Below are positions 49,371-61,746 of a DNA stretch of 64,000 nucleotides, piece after piece; the first letter of the stretch is position 1; each line of letters starts with the position of its first letter. The translations under genes were made by a program, and so were the position numbers. The stretch is from Trichoplusia ni. Lineage: Eukaryota > Arthropoda > Insecta > Lepidoptera > Noctuidae. The DNA is taken from positions 10,354,001 to 10,418,000 of the forward strand of contig NC_039488.1 of assembly GCF_003590095.1 (NCBI RefSeq), read 5' to 3'. Below the pieces are notes generated by a model. The model was not told where the DNA came from. It did not search any database and saw nothing but the letters and a program-made list of their open reading frames with translations.

Positions 49371-50322
49371 CTGGGTGAAATTAGAGGATATTTTCTGAGT
49401 GGAACAATAGGGTCTGGTGAGGAAAATGGAACATACGGTCGTTGAGTGGTGAATAAATGTCCACAGACCTAGTCTTGACGATTTCTCTTGTTCATATTGT
49501 TGATAGGTTGTATGTCGTGTTGTGTGTTGTAGTTATTGATATGGTACGATTTTTATTTAGAATCGGTTGCGTTGCAATTGGATTTGATATTGACTTGGTT
49601 TCTGCGATAAAAATAATAGTCGTTTTATAACTTTTTTTATAATACTTGTAGTTGAACGAGTTTAAATATACCTACACGGAAAATATTACATTTGATAAGC
49701 TTCTTGCATTATGAAAGCTTTTAATAAAATGTGGTTGTTTAAATATTAAGAAAAAGTATTGTTTATTTAACTATTTTCACAGACCATTACATAAAGTAAA
49801 TTAATTAGTGGGGTTCTTTCCATAGAGTCATTCGGACTCTTAAGGGCCGCCCTAGAAAAATTTAAGCGCCTAGAGGTAACATATTTAAATAAATAAAAAT
49901 TAGCTTCACTGTATTGTTCAGTATATTTAATACATGAAAAGTAAAAACGCAACATTACAAAAAAGATGTAGAAATGATTGTGAAACATTTTCTTACTAAA
50001 AACTTTTGTTTTTAAAATATGTTTCAAAAGCTTGTGTTAGTATATGGAATAGGATATTCGTTTCCATTAAATAATAACAAAGCGTAAACTTCTATAATGA
50101 AACATGAAACTAGACAGTTGCTATGAATGATCACTAAAGCATATTGCTATAATAAATTACAACGCTTGCCGGCAGATTGCTGATTACAATACTGTGTTAT
50201 TAGTGTGCATGAGGTCGCAATCACTCATCTAGCTTTCTATTTTGACAGATATTTAGATAGCCTCCAAATAGTTGTCGAAAAAAAGTTTTCAATGCATTTT
50301 ATACTTTCAGGCCACTGCCCCA

Positions 50323-50432
50323 ATTCTGCTATTTACAAGAATTCTAAATTCAGTGCGGGATGGTACACTCAAGGTCAATACAACTAACTTCCAATTACCA
50401 TTTATTCATCGCCCATTGTAAAATAGCAGAAT
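50323..50432. repeat. Inverted-repeat element, MITE-like
   Basis: ATTCTGCTATTTACAA (50323-50338) and the complement of TTGTAAAATAGCAGAAT (50416-50432) differ by one T. The 77 bp between contain GTGCGGGATGGTACACTCAA. No clear TSD; superfamily unknown. Confidence 0.5.
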
Positions 50433-51374
50433 CGCCGCTCAGTTTACTGATCAATCCCGCATAAAAATGATCGAGACACAAACGACGGTACAGAAACAAA
50501 GCTAAAATATTAAATAAACTTGCAGTAACAGCTCTTAAAGTAGGACAGGAATTTACTATTGTACCGCAAAGATAAATTGACCAAAATTACAGTGAATGAA
50601 ACTTACGCTTTAATTTTCAATTCAAACTTTCATTCTTTAAATAAAGGGCAAAATAATCTAGTATTTTTAATTACCTATCTGACGAACTAAAAAGATTTTT
50701 GCTTATTATATCCAGTCATCATCCCTATACGTGTCAAAATCTAGATGAGCAAAAAGTTTCATCAAGAAACTCGCTTGATTGAATCAGAAAAACAAAACAC
50801 TAAACTTTCAATCTATTGTGACAGTCACGTCTGTACATTTCTTAGTTCAGAAATACTCTTGAACGTAATAGACGTGTATAAATCTATTCGACTTTTATTT
50901 TCAATCTAATTTGTTCAGCTCAATACATTAGGTTCGGTTTGACAGGCAAATAAAGAACATGAGCTTTGAGCCGACATACCCAGACGACTTAATCTGTCCC
51001 ACATAGTAACGAGGGTAGAAAATTCACACGATACCTGCTTGTTGTGAATTAAGAGGTGAAAACTGAGGGCCCAAAATACTCTGGGCATAATTATTTGCAC
51101 AAAACGTCGCCTAATTGCATGCTCTGTTGGCGACACTTCCGAGAGCACGTGACGGGCCGATAAAGCTTCGGATATGGTGGAATTGACGAAAAAGGCTTTT
51201 ATCATGTAAGTGGTTGGATTTTATGTTGAGGTCTATTTTCTGTCATACGATCGTAAACGATTGTATACGATTGTTTTTAATATTGGGATGTGATCGTACT
51301 AAATTATCAAAGTAGTAGTAGTTTTTTTTATATAATTAGGCAGTTATTTCATCAATTATTTTATTAGAACAGTG

Positions 51375-51478
51375 CTAGCTACGCTGTTGAAAAAGACAGT
51401 CGTTGCTAAATTATAAAGATAATTAACTAGCTACGCTGTTGAAAAAGGCAGTTGTTGCTAAATTATAAAGATAATTAA
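51375..51478. repeat. Tandem duplication, two 52-bp units
   Basis: Units 51375-51426 and 51427-51478 both begin CTAGCTACGCTGTTGAAAAA and end AAAGATAATTAA. They differ at two positions (GACAGTC against GGCAGTT). Confidence 0.92.
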
Positions 51479-52761
51479 TTTCCTTTATAGGTTATGATTT
51501 TGTGTCGCTTTAAAACAGTCGCATGCGCAGAGCCAGTTGTTAGTGCTTTGACTGCGGATTAATTATTATTTTCCACATCACAAACAAGGAAATATGAAAT
51601 CCTTACAAAAGTTTCATAAACAGTCTCTTTACTTTTCTTTTTTTCGAATAGTTTCCGCTCATCGCGCTTCCCACATCCCAGCCTTACATTAACGTTCAAG
51701 TTTATAGGACGTTATGAAACACCGCTCCGCCGGGACAATGTAGCAAAACAATTTGGCGCGATAGTTTTGACACTTTCATACTTTGTTAACAAGTATTATG
51801 TTACCTGTGTACCAAGTATTATGAGGAGTTTCGTATTACGAGGTTTTATTCAATGATATAGGTTTTATGAGGTGTTGGAGACGATTCCTACAAATTAGGC
51901 TTGACTGTGTCATATTATGGTAGAGTGTAGCAGGTGATAATACTTTTGCGAGATGACACTAATTGTAGACTTGTGGAATTTGCAAACTTTACTACTGGTA
52001 ATAAAATAGATGAGATATAAGTTAATTGATACCTATTAAATCTAGGGAAAAGATTATGTGCGAATTTTTTTTCTCAACAAATGAGAAAATACCTGAAACA
52101 TGCTTAAATGTCCCAGTTCTGGGTAAACTTCTCATACACTTAAGGCTATTCTGTTTTGAGGCACTTCGCTCCAATAACAAAATATAAAAAAAATCTTTAG
52201 TCAAAAAAATTTGTATGGCAAAATTGGTCAATGGCGTCTAGGTAAAGCTAGGTCTCTTACTCTTTAAAAATGCCCGGTCACTTACAGTAAATAAACTAAG
52301 GCAAAACTTGTTATGAAAACACTTTTATTTTATCATCCTCCATAGTCTCGCTACAACCTCACAAATACAAAACTTATTTTTCCAACAAACCGCAAATTGA
52401 GCAGGGATAAAAAAGAACTGATATTTCATTTAGGAATAAAAAATCAGAGTAGTGAGGCACTGGAAACGTTTTTAAAGATTCTTAGAAGTCGCCTCAGGCA
52501 AGTACTAATAAAACGCCGGTTAAGAGCAAGTTCGACTCGCGGCACTGGGGTTCCGTACAAAACGGCTAACGAAAAACAAGTTTGCATAAAACATCAAATA
52601 AAATATTATTTCCATAGAAACCATCGGTTGACTTAGGTTTTTAGTATCATTATTTTTTTATAGAGGTAACAGAAATCAAAGTCAAATTCTTTATTTCAAT
52701 GGACCAGTATAATATATGGCACTATTGAACGTCAAACAATAAAGTTACACAATATTAAAAT

Positions 52762-52800
52762 CCCAGTGCTGGACACAGGCCTCTTCCCCTGTAGAAATAT
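52762..52800 (-). repeat. RTE-like LINE 3' fragment
   Basis: CCCAGTGCTGGACACAGGCC followed by TCTTCCCCTGTAG matches the CACTGCTGGACATAGGCCTC block of the 10175 insert. Confidence 0.5.
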
Positions 52801-54284
52801 TACATCTGAACCAAATTTATCAGTCTAGGTATCATGGTACCTGAAAGATTAATAATAGTGGGATGGCCCGACAATGAACCTTTAATAGGTTCGGTTTTTA
52901 CGTTTTACGTACACAACCCTAAAAAGTTAACAAGTATTATACGGAACAAATAAAAAAATATCTCCGCAAATGTACGCTAGAAGAATATAAATTATCATCG
53001 CGATTTCTTCTAAAGCTTTTAATTTTATAAAGAAATAAAGGAAAAGTTATCTGGTTTGTTGTGCGTGAATTGAATAAGGATTTTCCGGATTATTCAATTA
53101 TGAATTGGTTTCTTGCAAATTATATTTAGAATTTGTTTTGTTATTTAGCAGAATATGATTGGAAGTGTTAGCTACGACTAGGAATAACAGGGAATTATGG
53201 GGATTGCCTCATTGAGGAAGGACAGAAATCAATGCTAAATTATTGTACTAGTAAATAAACATACCGGTATTTATTATGCGTTTGAAAATGAGAAGGTAAT
53301 CGCAATCGCGGCAACCTAATTCCGAACTCATTAATATTGTATAGCTAATAACAAAATATAGATTTCCTGTAGGTTCATATGCACATGGTTACCAGGACCT
53401 ATTTTTGTTTCCTTTTTATTATGCTTAAAGAAAGATCTAATCAAAAAGATCTAAAAAAGATCACTACGTAACATATATTTTTTGTAGTTATGATAATTAA
53501 TAGTTTCAAAGCAAATAATCAATAATCAACTCATGTAAAGTACATTTATTTATAACGCACAGTTTTATTAACTGTTTTGTGATATAATCTTGCTCTACCA
53601 AATAAGAAATGGTTTGAAGAACCTCCAACAGTCAGGCCCTCAAGATACCAGTTTCAGCTTAGTTCGGAGACAACTGTTGATGAATGTTATAAAAATTGTA
53701 ACTGAGAAACAATAAATCATTCTTATTTTTATAAATTATTATTGGATTTGCATCAATTTAAAAATTCACTTCACTTTCATAATCAAACCCTCCCTATATG
53801 AGAAAAATCCTTTCTCAAGCAATGGTAAGTAAGTATATAGATATTATCCTAATTAAATTTACCTCAAACATTGCAAATCAGCATTCTTAATTAAGAGTAC
53901 AAGGCGTCCATTCGGAATACCCTATTACCATCACTAATGTTTTCCTCGTAAAATCGCACCTCGAATACAAAGATGGACATTGATTCTAATAACATCTAAT
54001 AACAAGCCTTATGAAGCAAATGATGACAATAATCCGCAAAAATGTAAGGAACAAAGCGAACAAGACCAGAGAATAGCAGTTAATGGGACATTTCACCGTA
54101 ACTTCTGCGCCATTACAACTGAATGTGGAGTAATTAGATTGTGTGTTTGTCTGTTTCCGAGTTCTGATCTTATAACACAACATGTAACATTATAGTTTTC
54201 TCTTTTAAACTAACATGTATGGGAAGGTAGTAGTAGTAAGTGGAATCATACTTAATTCAATGCGGAAAAATATTGATCAGGGGG

Positions 54285-54420
54285 GTAATTAAAGTTCCGA
54301 ACCCAAAAGGGTTAAGAAGGAAGTATATTACTAAGTCTTCGCTATTCGTCCGTCCGTTCATCACCAGACTGCATGTCATGAATCTTAATAATAGTTTTTT
54401 GCCACGATAGCAATACTAAA
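54285..54420 (+). repeat. GTCY-type interspersed repeat, clearest copy
   Basis: AAGTTCCGAACCCAAAAGGG, ATATTACTAAGTCTTCGC, TATTCGTCCGTCCGTTCATC, ACCAGACTGCATGTCATGAA and GCCACGATAGCAATACTAAA. GTCC/GTCY units mark a repeat group common in Lepidoptera. Other fragments are listed at 22425, 26195 and 29830. Confidence 0.6.
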
Positions 54421-57400
54421 ATGAAAATTAAGATTAATCAAGCAAGTAATCGTGCGGTCATGTATTTGATGGGTGGTCTATTTTTCCAAATGTATTTAAC
54501 CCTTATATAAGTTTAAAAAAAGGAATGGAAACAACGACAAACCAACCGATATAATATCAGAGCCTAGACTTTTTTTCTCCATTTAAAAATAAACTGCAAG
54601 TATTTCGGTTAAGTTTGATAAAGACATTCATAGTCCACAATTTATGTGTGTAAACACCTATATACGACAAAATTGCTTGTGCTTTCAATTGTTTGATTAT
54701 TGAGGTTTTGTATAACATTGGGTGATTGTATTGTTGGTGTGCTTATTTTTAATAAATAAATAAATAAAGGCACATGTTTTTATTTTTCTCGAACAATCAA
54801 ATGAATGATTATAATCTTATGTTGTTTCCCAGACAACAGTCGCAACTTTCTTCCCTTTCCGAGCACCGATCGCAGCTTGTATGCCAGTAAACAAGCTAAC
54901 GCGGCACTTTGCTCCGTTTCGAACTCCCAAACAGTTTTGTTTTGTTTTCTTGACAACGTCTGTGGCTATTCGAATAATTAAAATTGGTTATTTGTGTATT
55001 TTTATCACGTCGATACTTGAAGATAAAATTGTTTTTATTTTCTGCAATTGCATTTGCAGATAGACAGACTGTAAAATATTTAAGACTTGTTTTTTACCGT
55101 TGAATCAATTTCGTGACTATTTGTCTCTGATTTATGCATTTGATAACTTAAGAGCTCTAGAATCTTAATGTACAAAAATGAATCTTAGGAGCGTTACTTA
55201 ATGAGATTACATATACAATTAAAAGTATGTAAAATTGATTGGCCCTTTCTTATAGAATTTCGTCAGTTTACTGAATACGAAATTGATTGACTAAATACTT
55301 AACCATCGTTAGCAAAAATACTAGCTTTCACCTACAGCTGCACTCGCAATGTCACTTTCAGCTACAGAATAAGCCTATATTAAATGATGGTTCCAGTGAC
55401 CACCCTTCATCTTAAATCAAAATTAAATTATCAATTCAAGCATATTAAACAGCCAACAATCAAACACACATTAATACACTTACTTTCACCTAATTATGAT
55501 ACAAAGAAAATAGTATTTCGCCGGTCACAATGTGAGCATAACATCGCGTGGGTCCTCCGCTCGTATATAACGAGTTGGCCGTCGTAACTCTTAGTGATGG
55601 ATTAGTGCTTTTCCGGCTTTTCAACGGACCCCCAAATGTACGGACCCTTGGGGCAAGAGCATCTGTTTACCCATTACTATGAACGAATTTTGGTTAGTGT
55701 AAAATGTTGTTTAATATACATAATGTGTTGGATGAATTGATGTCTTGGTGTTTTCTTATTTTCTTTCGGAATGACTTGTTTTGTCGATGGAGGATTTAAA
55801 TGCTGTTTTGTTTATCAGCGGCTTTAGTTTTGGGTGAAATTTGTTTAAATTTATTGCTTTAATAGCACTTCTTTGTTTGTATTGTCGTAATCAATATTTT
55901 TTTATATACTTACCTACTTCATCTTTGCTGATCTGGTTTTGACTGTGTTATGAGATTATTCCTTGTTATTGTGATTCGAATGTTGTATCACTAATTTATT
56001 TATAATTTAACGAACTAGTGAATGACGGGAAACAGAAAACTTGTTTAATTGTTTTGTCGGAAGAATTTTATTTTTTAAATTGAATCATATTTAGTTCAGC
56101 GACTAAGCAGATCTCATTTAAAGTTTTTGTAGATATTTAATTATAATTATTTAATAATAATACCTACTTAAACCAAAGCAGAAAAGTGTTTCTAAAGGAC
56201 AAAAAAATATTGGATTAGTCAACATATTTTCAGTATTACTGTTAAAGATGTAATATGCCTCAGAAATTATCTGACCTTCAATAAAGACAACAAAACAATG
56301 GTTACTCATAAAAGTTATTTCTACATAAAACTCCCAAAACTCAATAAAAATTTCAAGACTTCAAGTTTCAACATGTACAGCGACAATTCAAAAGTCCTCA
56401 AAATTAGTGATAAGACGTACTACAAGATAAGCGAGTGTACAAGTTGTAAAGTCAGTAACAAAAGTCGGATAACACAATCCGATTTACAAAGAACAAGTAT
56501 TTTCCAGTGACACTCAGGAATTGGAGTTTTGTATGTGGCTGTACTAGGTGTCAAGCCTATTTTGCTACCAATAGCATGACAATTCGTATTGAAAATCTTT
56601 TTGCCTGAAACGAAATATTAAAGCAGGTAATTTTATTAATTATGTCAAATAAACGTGGTAGCACCACACGGCGTAGAGCAGCTTTTCACAATTGCAAATT
56701 ATTATTATTATAAAAGTATTTAAAAATCACTTGTATCTCGGGGAGTTTTAGAAACATTCAAGTCTCATGCATAAAGATACCGAGACACGTCACGCAGTGG
56801 GTTTGGCGAGGTGACTTCAATCGCTCGTCTAACTAAGCAGTATAAATATTATTTCGAAAGTTAGTGGGACACCACTTACTGTACTGCAATTGTACACATA
56901 AAATTAATTCACACAACCCCATCTAGGAAGAGATAACTGTCAAGGTTATATTAAATTTCTCAAAGAAACTTCAAGATAAGGGCGGTACGTAATTTCATTT
57001 GCGCCGTTTAAAACTTTTAGGAGTCTGATTAAATTTTTAACAATATCTTTAATTTATGGATGTTGTACAAAGTTTTATTGGAGGACTTTATGAGTCAGCG
57101 TTTTATCATTCTTGGGTTCGCCATTCATTTTATAATTAAGGATGTTATGGTAGAGTTTTGTAGAGCAGCAAAGTAGCTTATCATAGGGATTAACGAAGAT
57201 TAAAATGTATCCAATCTTAATCTATGGTGGTACTAGCAGCGTTTCAACAGAAGCATGTATTCATCTTACTTCAAGAGTTATTTTTTCCGACTGTATTAGA
57301 GTAAACTTTTCGGTCTTGAGGAATAGCGCAAAATATCAAAAATGACAATAATCTATATTAGGCAATTCATTTGATAAAGGCGGTTATTATTGAACTACAC

Positions 57401-57441
57401 AGGGGTCTAAGTGAATACCACCACGCGTAATTTTATTATGG
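54421..57441. other. No gene seen; one SINE fragment
   Basis: AT-rich. A family 1 SINE piece is present in reverse at about 56755-56840 (CGAGACACGTCACGCAGTGG, GTTTGGCGAGGTGAC). Open frames at 55384-55587 and 56298-56510 (plus) show nothing known. Confidence 0.5.
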
Positions 57442-57702
57442 TTGGTCTTCAGTGCCGTATTATCCATAAGGCACTATAGGCCAGCGCCTAGGGGCCCATA
57501 TGACCAGGGGCCCACCACTATGACTTGGGGACTAGCCCACCCGATGAAATAAAAATAAAAATTATGAAACCACGGTAGGAGCTCATATTATTGACACTAT
57601 GCATCTAATTTTCACTGAATGAAAATAACTTAAACCAAGGAGGCCCCCACTCTTTTGTTGCCTCGGGGCCCCTTGGCCCCTAGATCCGGCCCTGTTGGTC
57701 TC
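57442..57702. mobile_element. hAT-type MITE with 8-bp TSD
   Basis: Element 57450-57694 (245 bp). Left end CAGTGCCGTATTATCC and inverted right end CAGGGCCGGATCTAGG share the hAT-like CAGNGCCG start. Flanks TTGGTCTT (57442-57449) and TTGGTCTC (57695-57702) form an 8-bp target duplication with one change. Sub-terminal parts are rich in GGGGCCC. Confidence 0.8.
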
Positions 57703-58997
57703 TCTTCCTCTACTGCAATAATATTACTTTAAGACATGACTGTGGATTTAATACTTTCAGTGTCAATGGATGCCACTAAACATCAATACTTTCACATGAT
57801 AACTGTCAAGCAAAAATTCATCCCAGAACTACACTACGTAATTAAAAAACGACAAATCATTGTAAGACCTTCAAGAAACTCTCCCAAACGTAAAATAATC
57901 CGAATCAACCAAAACAATGATTAATTCTCAGTACAAGTATTTAAATTCGCTTACAAACATTGTTAACTGGACGGTCATAACGTGTGTGTAATGTATTTGA
58001 ATGTTCCGGCGAATGGCTGTACCATGAAACTATAAAAATAAGACTCTCCGTAAGTCGCTACAATAGAAGAGGAAAAGTGCTCTACATTGCTCGTAGTGGC
58101 GTCTCGCTTTCTCTACAGTGAAATAGTCGTTTGAAGATATCATGGTAAGAGAATAGCCATGGCCAAAGTTCCGGGCTACATGATTAGGACTACAACTAGC
58201 CGGGAATATTTTACTCGCGTTTGTTTCAATTTATTTGCTGGTGGCTCCTATTTAATGTGCCGTTGTTTCGGGCTTAATTGAGCGCATTGTCGGCTGTGTA
58301 CTTTTAGACAGTTTGCCCTAATGTTGTTTAGCTCTGTCTGGCTCGGGTTCAATGGGAATAATAAAAATAAGGTACTTTGAAGTAGATGCTTTTTACGTTA
58401 ATTTGGAGTTTAAAATAGTTTGTCGTTAATTTTGTGATAGGAAAACATTTAAATTGTAGAGTTAGAATAAGTAATGAATGCTATTTAATACGGTTTTAGA
58501 CATAAAATGAGCTTGAAAGAACTTTAATCACACAAGCTTGATATTGAAATATTATGTCAAATGACTGCAAATGTTATATTTCTTTTCTAGTACATAAATT
58601 GCCAATGTATAGGTATATTATGTATTGTATTGATTATCGAATAATATAGCACTCGCTTCACTGAACAATGTCTCCAATGTTTTGCCAATTGTTACGAAAT
58701 CCATACAAATACGAGGGAGGGTAAAATGTTTTTACAGATGCTTCTACAAGTTATGTGATGGGAAATGTTCTGTTTCCGCTTGTCACATCGATCGGTCGCT
58801 GATGTTTCGCCATAAATACGGGGTTCAATCTTGTGGAAATAATTTTGATTATAACATTTTTTGTTCTGAAGTATACCACGTAATTTCATGTTTGCGAGAT
58901 ATTCGAAACGACTTGAGTTTTATTTTAGGATACGGTAACGTTAAGCATAGAACTGCAGGAAAAAATTCAAAGCAAAATTCAACTTTATATAATTTAA
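57703..58997. other. No gene or repeat recognised
   Basis: The plus frame at 58682-59032 is cysteine-rich at its start but runs into the Helitron-like element at 58998 and has no recognisable family; treated as non-coding. Confidence 0.45.
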
Positions 58998-59262
58998 CTA
59001 GCTGTTGCCCGCGACTTCGTCCCCGTGGGTAGAAGATATAAGTTATGATTTATACCTGCCCTATATTTTTCACATTGTATCCTTTGTATCTTCGCTCCTA
59101 TTAGTCGCAGCGTGAAGGTTTATACCCTAAAGCCTTTCTCGATGAATAGTCTATTCAACACAAAAATAATTTTTCAATTTGGACCAGTAGTTCCTGAGAT
59201 TAGCGCGTTCAAACAAACAAACTCTTCAGCTTTATATATTAGTAAAAGTAAATATAGATAGA
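58998..59262 (-). mobile_element. Helitron-like family A, near-complete copy
   Basis: CTAGCTGTTGCCCGCGACTT, TCCCCGTGGGTAGAAGATAT, CTATTAGTCGCAGCGTGAAG, TTTCTCGATGAATAGTCTAT and TTAGCGCGTTCAAACAAACA, ending TATAGATAGA then T. Very close to the 29228 copy over its first 60 bp. Confidence 0.75.
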
Positions 59263-61529
59263 TTAATATTACTATTTTTTAGTACGCTAAATCATCGTCC
59301 ATAACACAGTCTTCAAGGACATTATTACCATATATAACTTAATCCAACATCGAACTTACAGCCTATGAACTATCTCAGTAATTTAACGATCATTACCTCC
59401 CATCCCTGAATAATGATAGAGTGACATATAACAGTCAAACTCTTGTGACAATGTCATAAGGTTCAAATTGCAATCGCCGAATTATGTATGTTAAGTCAAG
59501 CTATCATGCATAAGCGTATAGCGGCTTAATTACTTACGTAATTAGGTACTTGCTATTACACAATATTCAATCAATCAAATTAGGGTCTTAGATAATTGAA
59601 TTGCGGATTTGCAGCTGCGTAGGTGATATGTTGAGGAGGATAGATAATGGGCTATGTGTAGGTGCATCTGTACAACTTAATCTGATGGAGCAAGGACTTG
59701 AAAGATAGCTGCAATACTTGAAAAATAGCTTTATCTTTTATAATTCGGTCAAACACGGTCCCATAAGCTTTTAATTGTAGTTAATGAAACTTACTTATGA
59801 AATTTCAGAACCTTAGAATATTTATCGTTATCAAATCTTTCAGGTAAAGGCAAAAACGTGTCTAAGATATTTTTTGTCTAATGTCTTTAAAAAATAAATA
59901 ATTAATTTGATTATCGTCTCAATTTCAGCATTCCGACTATTACAAGTTCTTAAACAATTTTATTTTGTATTTTCTGGTATGGAAGTCAGGCGGATATAAT
60001 TATAGGTAAAATATGTTATCTACCCAGAAACCTGCCATCATCAAAATAAACAGCAAACCGCAAAACATTATTTGATGAAATTTAAAATCTTAATGAGTCA
60101 ACACGAGGTGGAAAACAGCAATCATGGAGGCAAATGAACCGTCCTAATGATGTTGTTTTTGAATCATTGCGCAAATTAAAGGATGTTGGCATACCTTTCA
60201 CCTTGCTGTGATATTGTACAATAGTGATAAAATCAGTTACAATATGGGCTTGCGAAGTTAGTGTATAGAGTGATAGCAATAAGGTCGAAATTGCTTTGTC
60301 GTGATATAAAATTTTATCTACCTGCAACAATGACATATTTTATAGTAGACAATTAAGAAAAAGCATTGCATTTGGTGTCGTATTCAGTTCCTGTTCCTCT
60401 CATATTTTGAAGATTGTTTAAGATCCTTTTGCGTGTTCAGTAGACTTACAAGACTTACAAGTTCGATTTTAAACTTTAAAACGCTGTATTTGTACGTGCA
60501 CCGTTACAGGCACAGTCAAATCATACAAGATATTCATGAAGGTGTGCCATTGTAGGCTCCCAGTTACAAGCCTTTATTAGTTACTCCCAAATAACCCTCA
60601 CATAATCCTTGTTCGGCTCCAAGCTACATTAAGACGCACCCCAAACTTCCAATCAATGTGCTAACAAAGACAGAATCGGTAAGCAATAACGAAAATGACG
60701 ACACTTCGGCCAGAGATTTAATATATTCACCCCTCTCGACAATACCTTTACAGTAACGGTAACAAACATGTGTGAACTTCCAACCTAAAGTGTCAAAGAG
60801 TAAGTACTAAAGACCACAGAAGATAGGTAACAAGTGCAAGCGAAAATCAACCTTATTGACTTCGTGGTAAAGCTGGAGTATTTTTTTAATTGTGACTGTA
60901 GGTAAGTGGTCGACTGTACATAAAGTTACCGAATAGCAAAGTGATTAATATCGAATCCCGAACCGATATCTTAGTCGGTTGATTAAATTCCAGAGTTACA
61001 GCCGTTCTGAAACGTCGTAAACTTTACATCGATTACACTCAATAATTTCATTGGAAGTTCGTTGGCTAAGGGATGAGGACTGATTTAATGTATCACCTCA
61101 CAAACTTTACACATACTACTATACTAGGTGTAGCGCGCGGGCCCGCCCGCTACGTATCGAAAATATCAGCACAAAATCGGGATAAAAAACTAAGGTATCT
61201 GTTACTCGAATTATAAACTATCTGTTTACCAAGTTTCGTCTAAATTCGTACAGTGGTTTTTGAGCGAAAGAGGAGCAAACATTCATAGTTCAATACGTTT
61301 TTCGTTAATAATATAAACTGGATTTATATGTAGTAAATAGTTTGCATATGAATAGGTAGGTAGGTACTTTGTAGATATAATTGTATACATAACTAATATT
61401 ACATCTTGATCTTCAGGATCATTGGATTAATCGTTGTATGGTGGGAACTTGTTAGCTAATATTTGATAGTGTTTGATATAGCATTATTGTTGCGAATCTG
61501 CAATGTACTTAAAGACTTATAAATAATAT
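59263..61529. other. No gene seen; one Helitron-like remnant
   Basis: At about 61120-61320 a palindromic GC-rich core (TAGCGCGCGGGCCCGCCCGC, then TA) and AGTGGTTTTTGAGCGAAAGA with GAGCAAACATTCATAG suggest another Helitron-like repeat type. The rest is featureless. Confidence 0.45.
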
Positions 61530-61737
61530 TCCATAACTTTCATAACACGCCATCTAGTCTCAAACTAAGCAAAGCTTTTAGGTATTACGAGTACTGATAA
61601 ACATATTTAAATATCAATTCACAGAGAAAAAATACGGAGTCATCACAAAAACATTTGGCCTGGGTGGGGATCGAACTCACGCCCTCCGCTATGGCAGTCA
61701 CGGCTACAAACCACTCGTCTATCTCACTGTTCAATAA
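61530..61737 (-). repeat. tRNA-derived SINE, family 2, with probable TSD
   Basis: The plus strand shows CGCCATCTAGTCTCAAACTA, AGCAAAGCTTTT and TACTGATAAACATATTTAAA, then the inverted tRNA-like head with B box GGGATCGAACTCACGCCC. AAATAATAT flanks it at 61521-61529 and 61738-61746. Confidence 0.75.
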
Positions 61738-61746
61738 AAATAATAT

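Larger units (their letters stand above)
50433..54284. other. No gene seen; a tandem duplication and repeat scraps
   Basis: Minus frame 51205-50915 (96 codons) has no recognisable family. GTTCCGTAC-containing scraps (52525-52570, 52845-52920) resemble the GTCY repeat. 52670-52710 (TCAAAGTCAAATTCTTTATT) looks like an inverted LINE tail. Confidence 0.5.

Noticed and set aside
50915..51205. 96-codon minus open frame
   Set aside because: No family recognised and no supporting signals; chance frame of this length is expected in 64 kb.
58682..59032. 116-codon plus open frame with several cysteines
   Set aside because: Its end lies inside a Helitron-like repeat and the cysteines do not fit a zinc-finger or other spacing.
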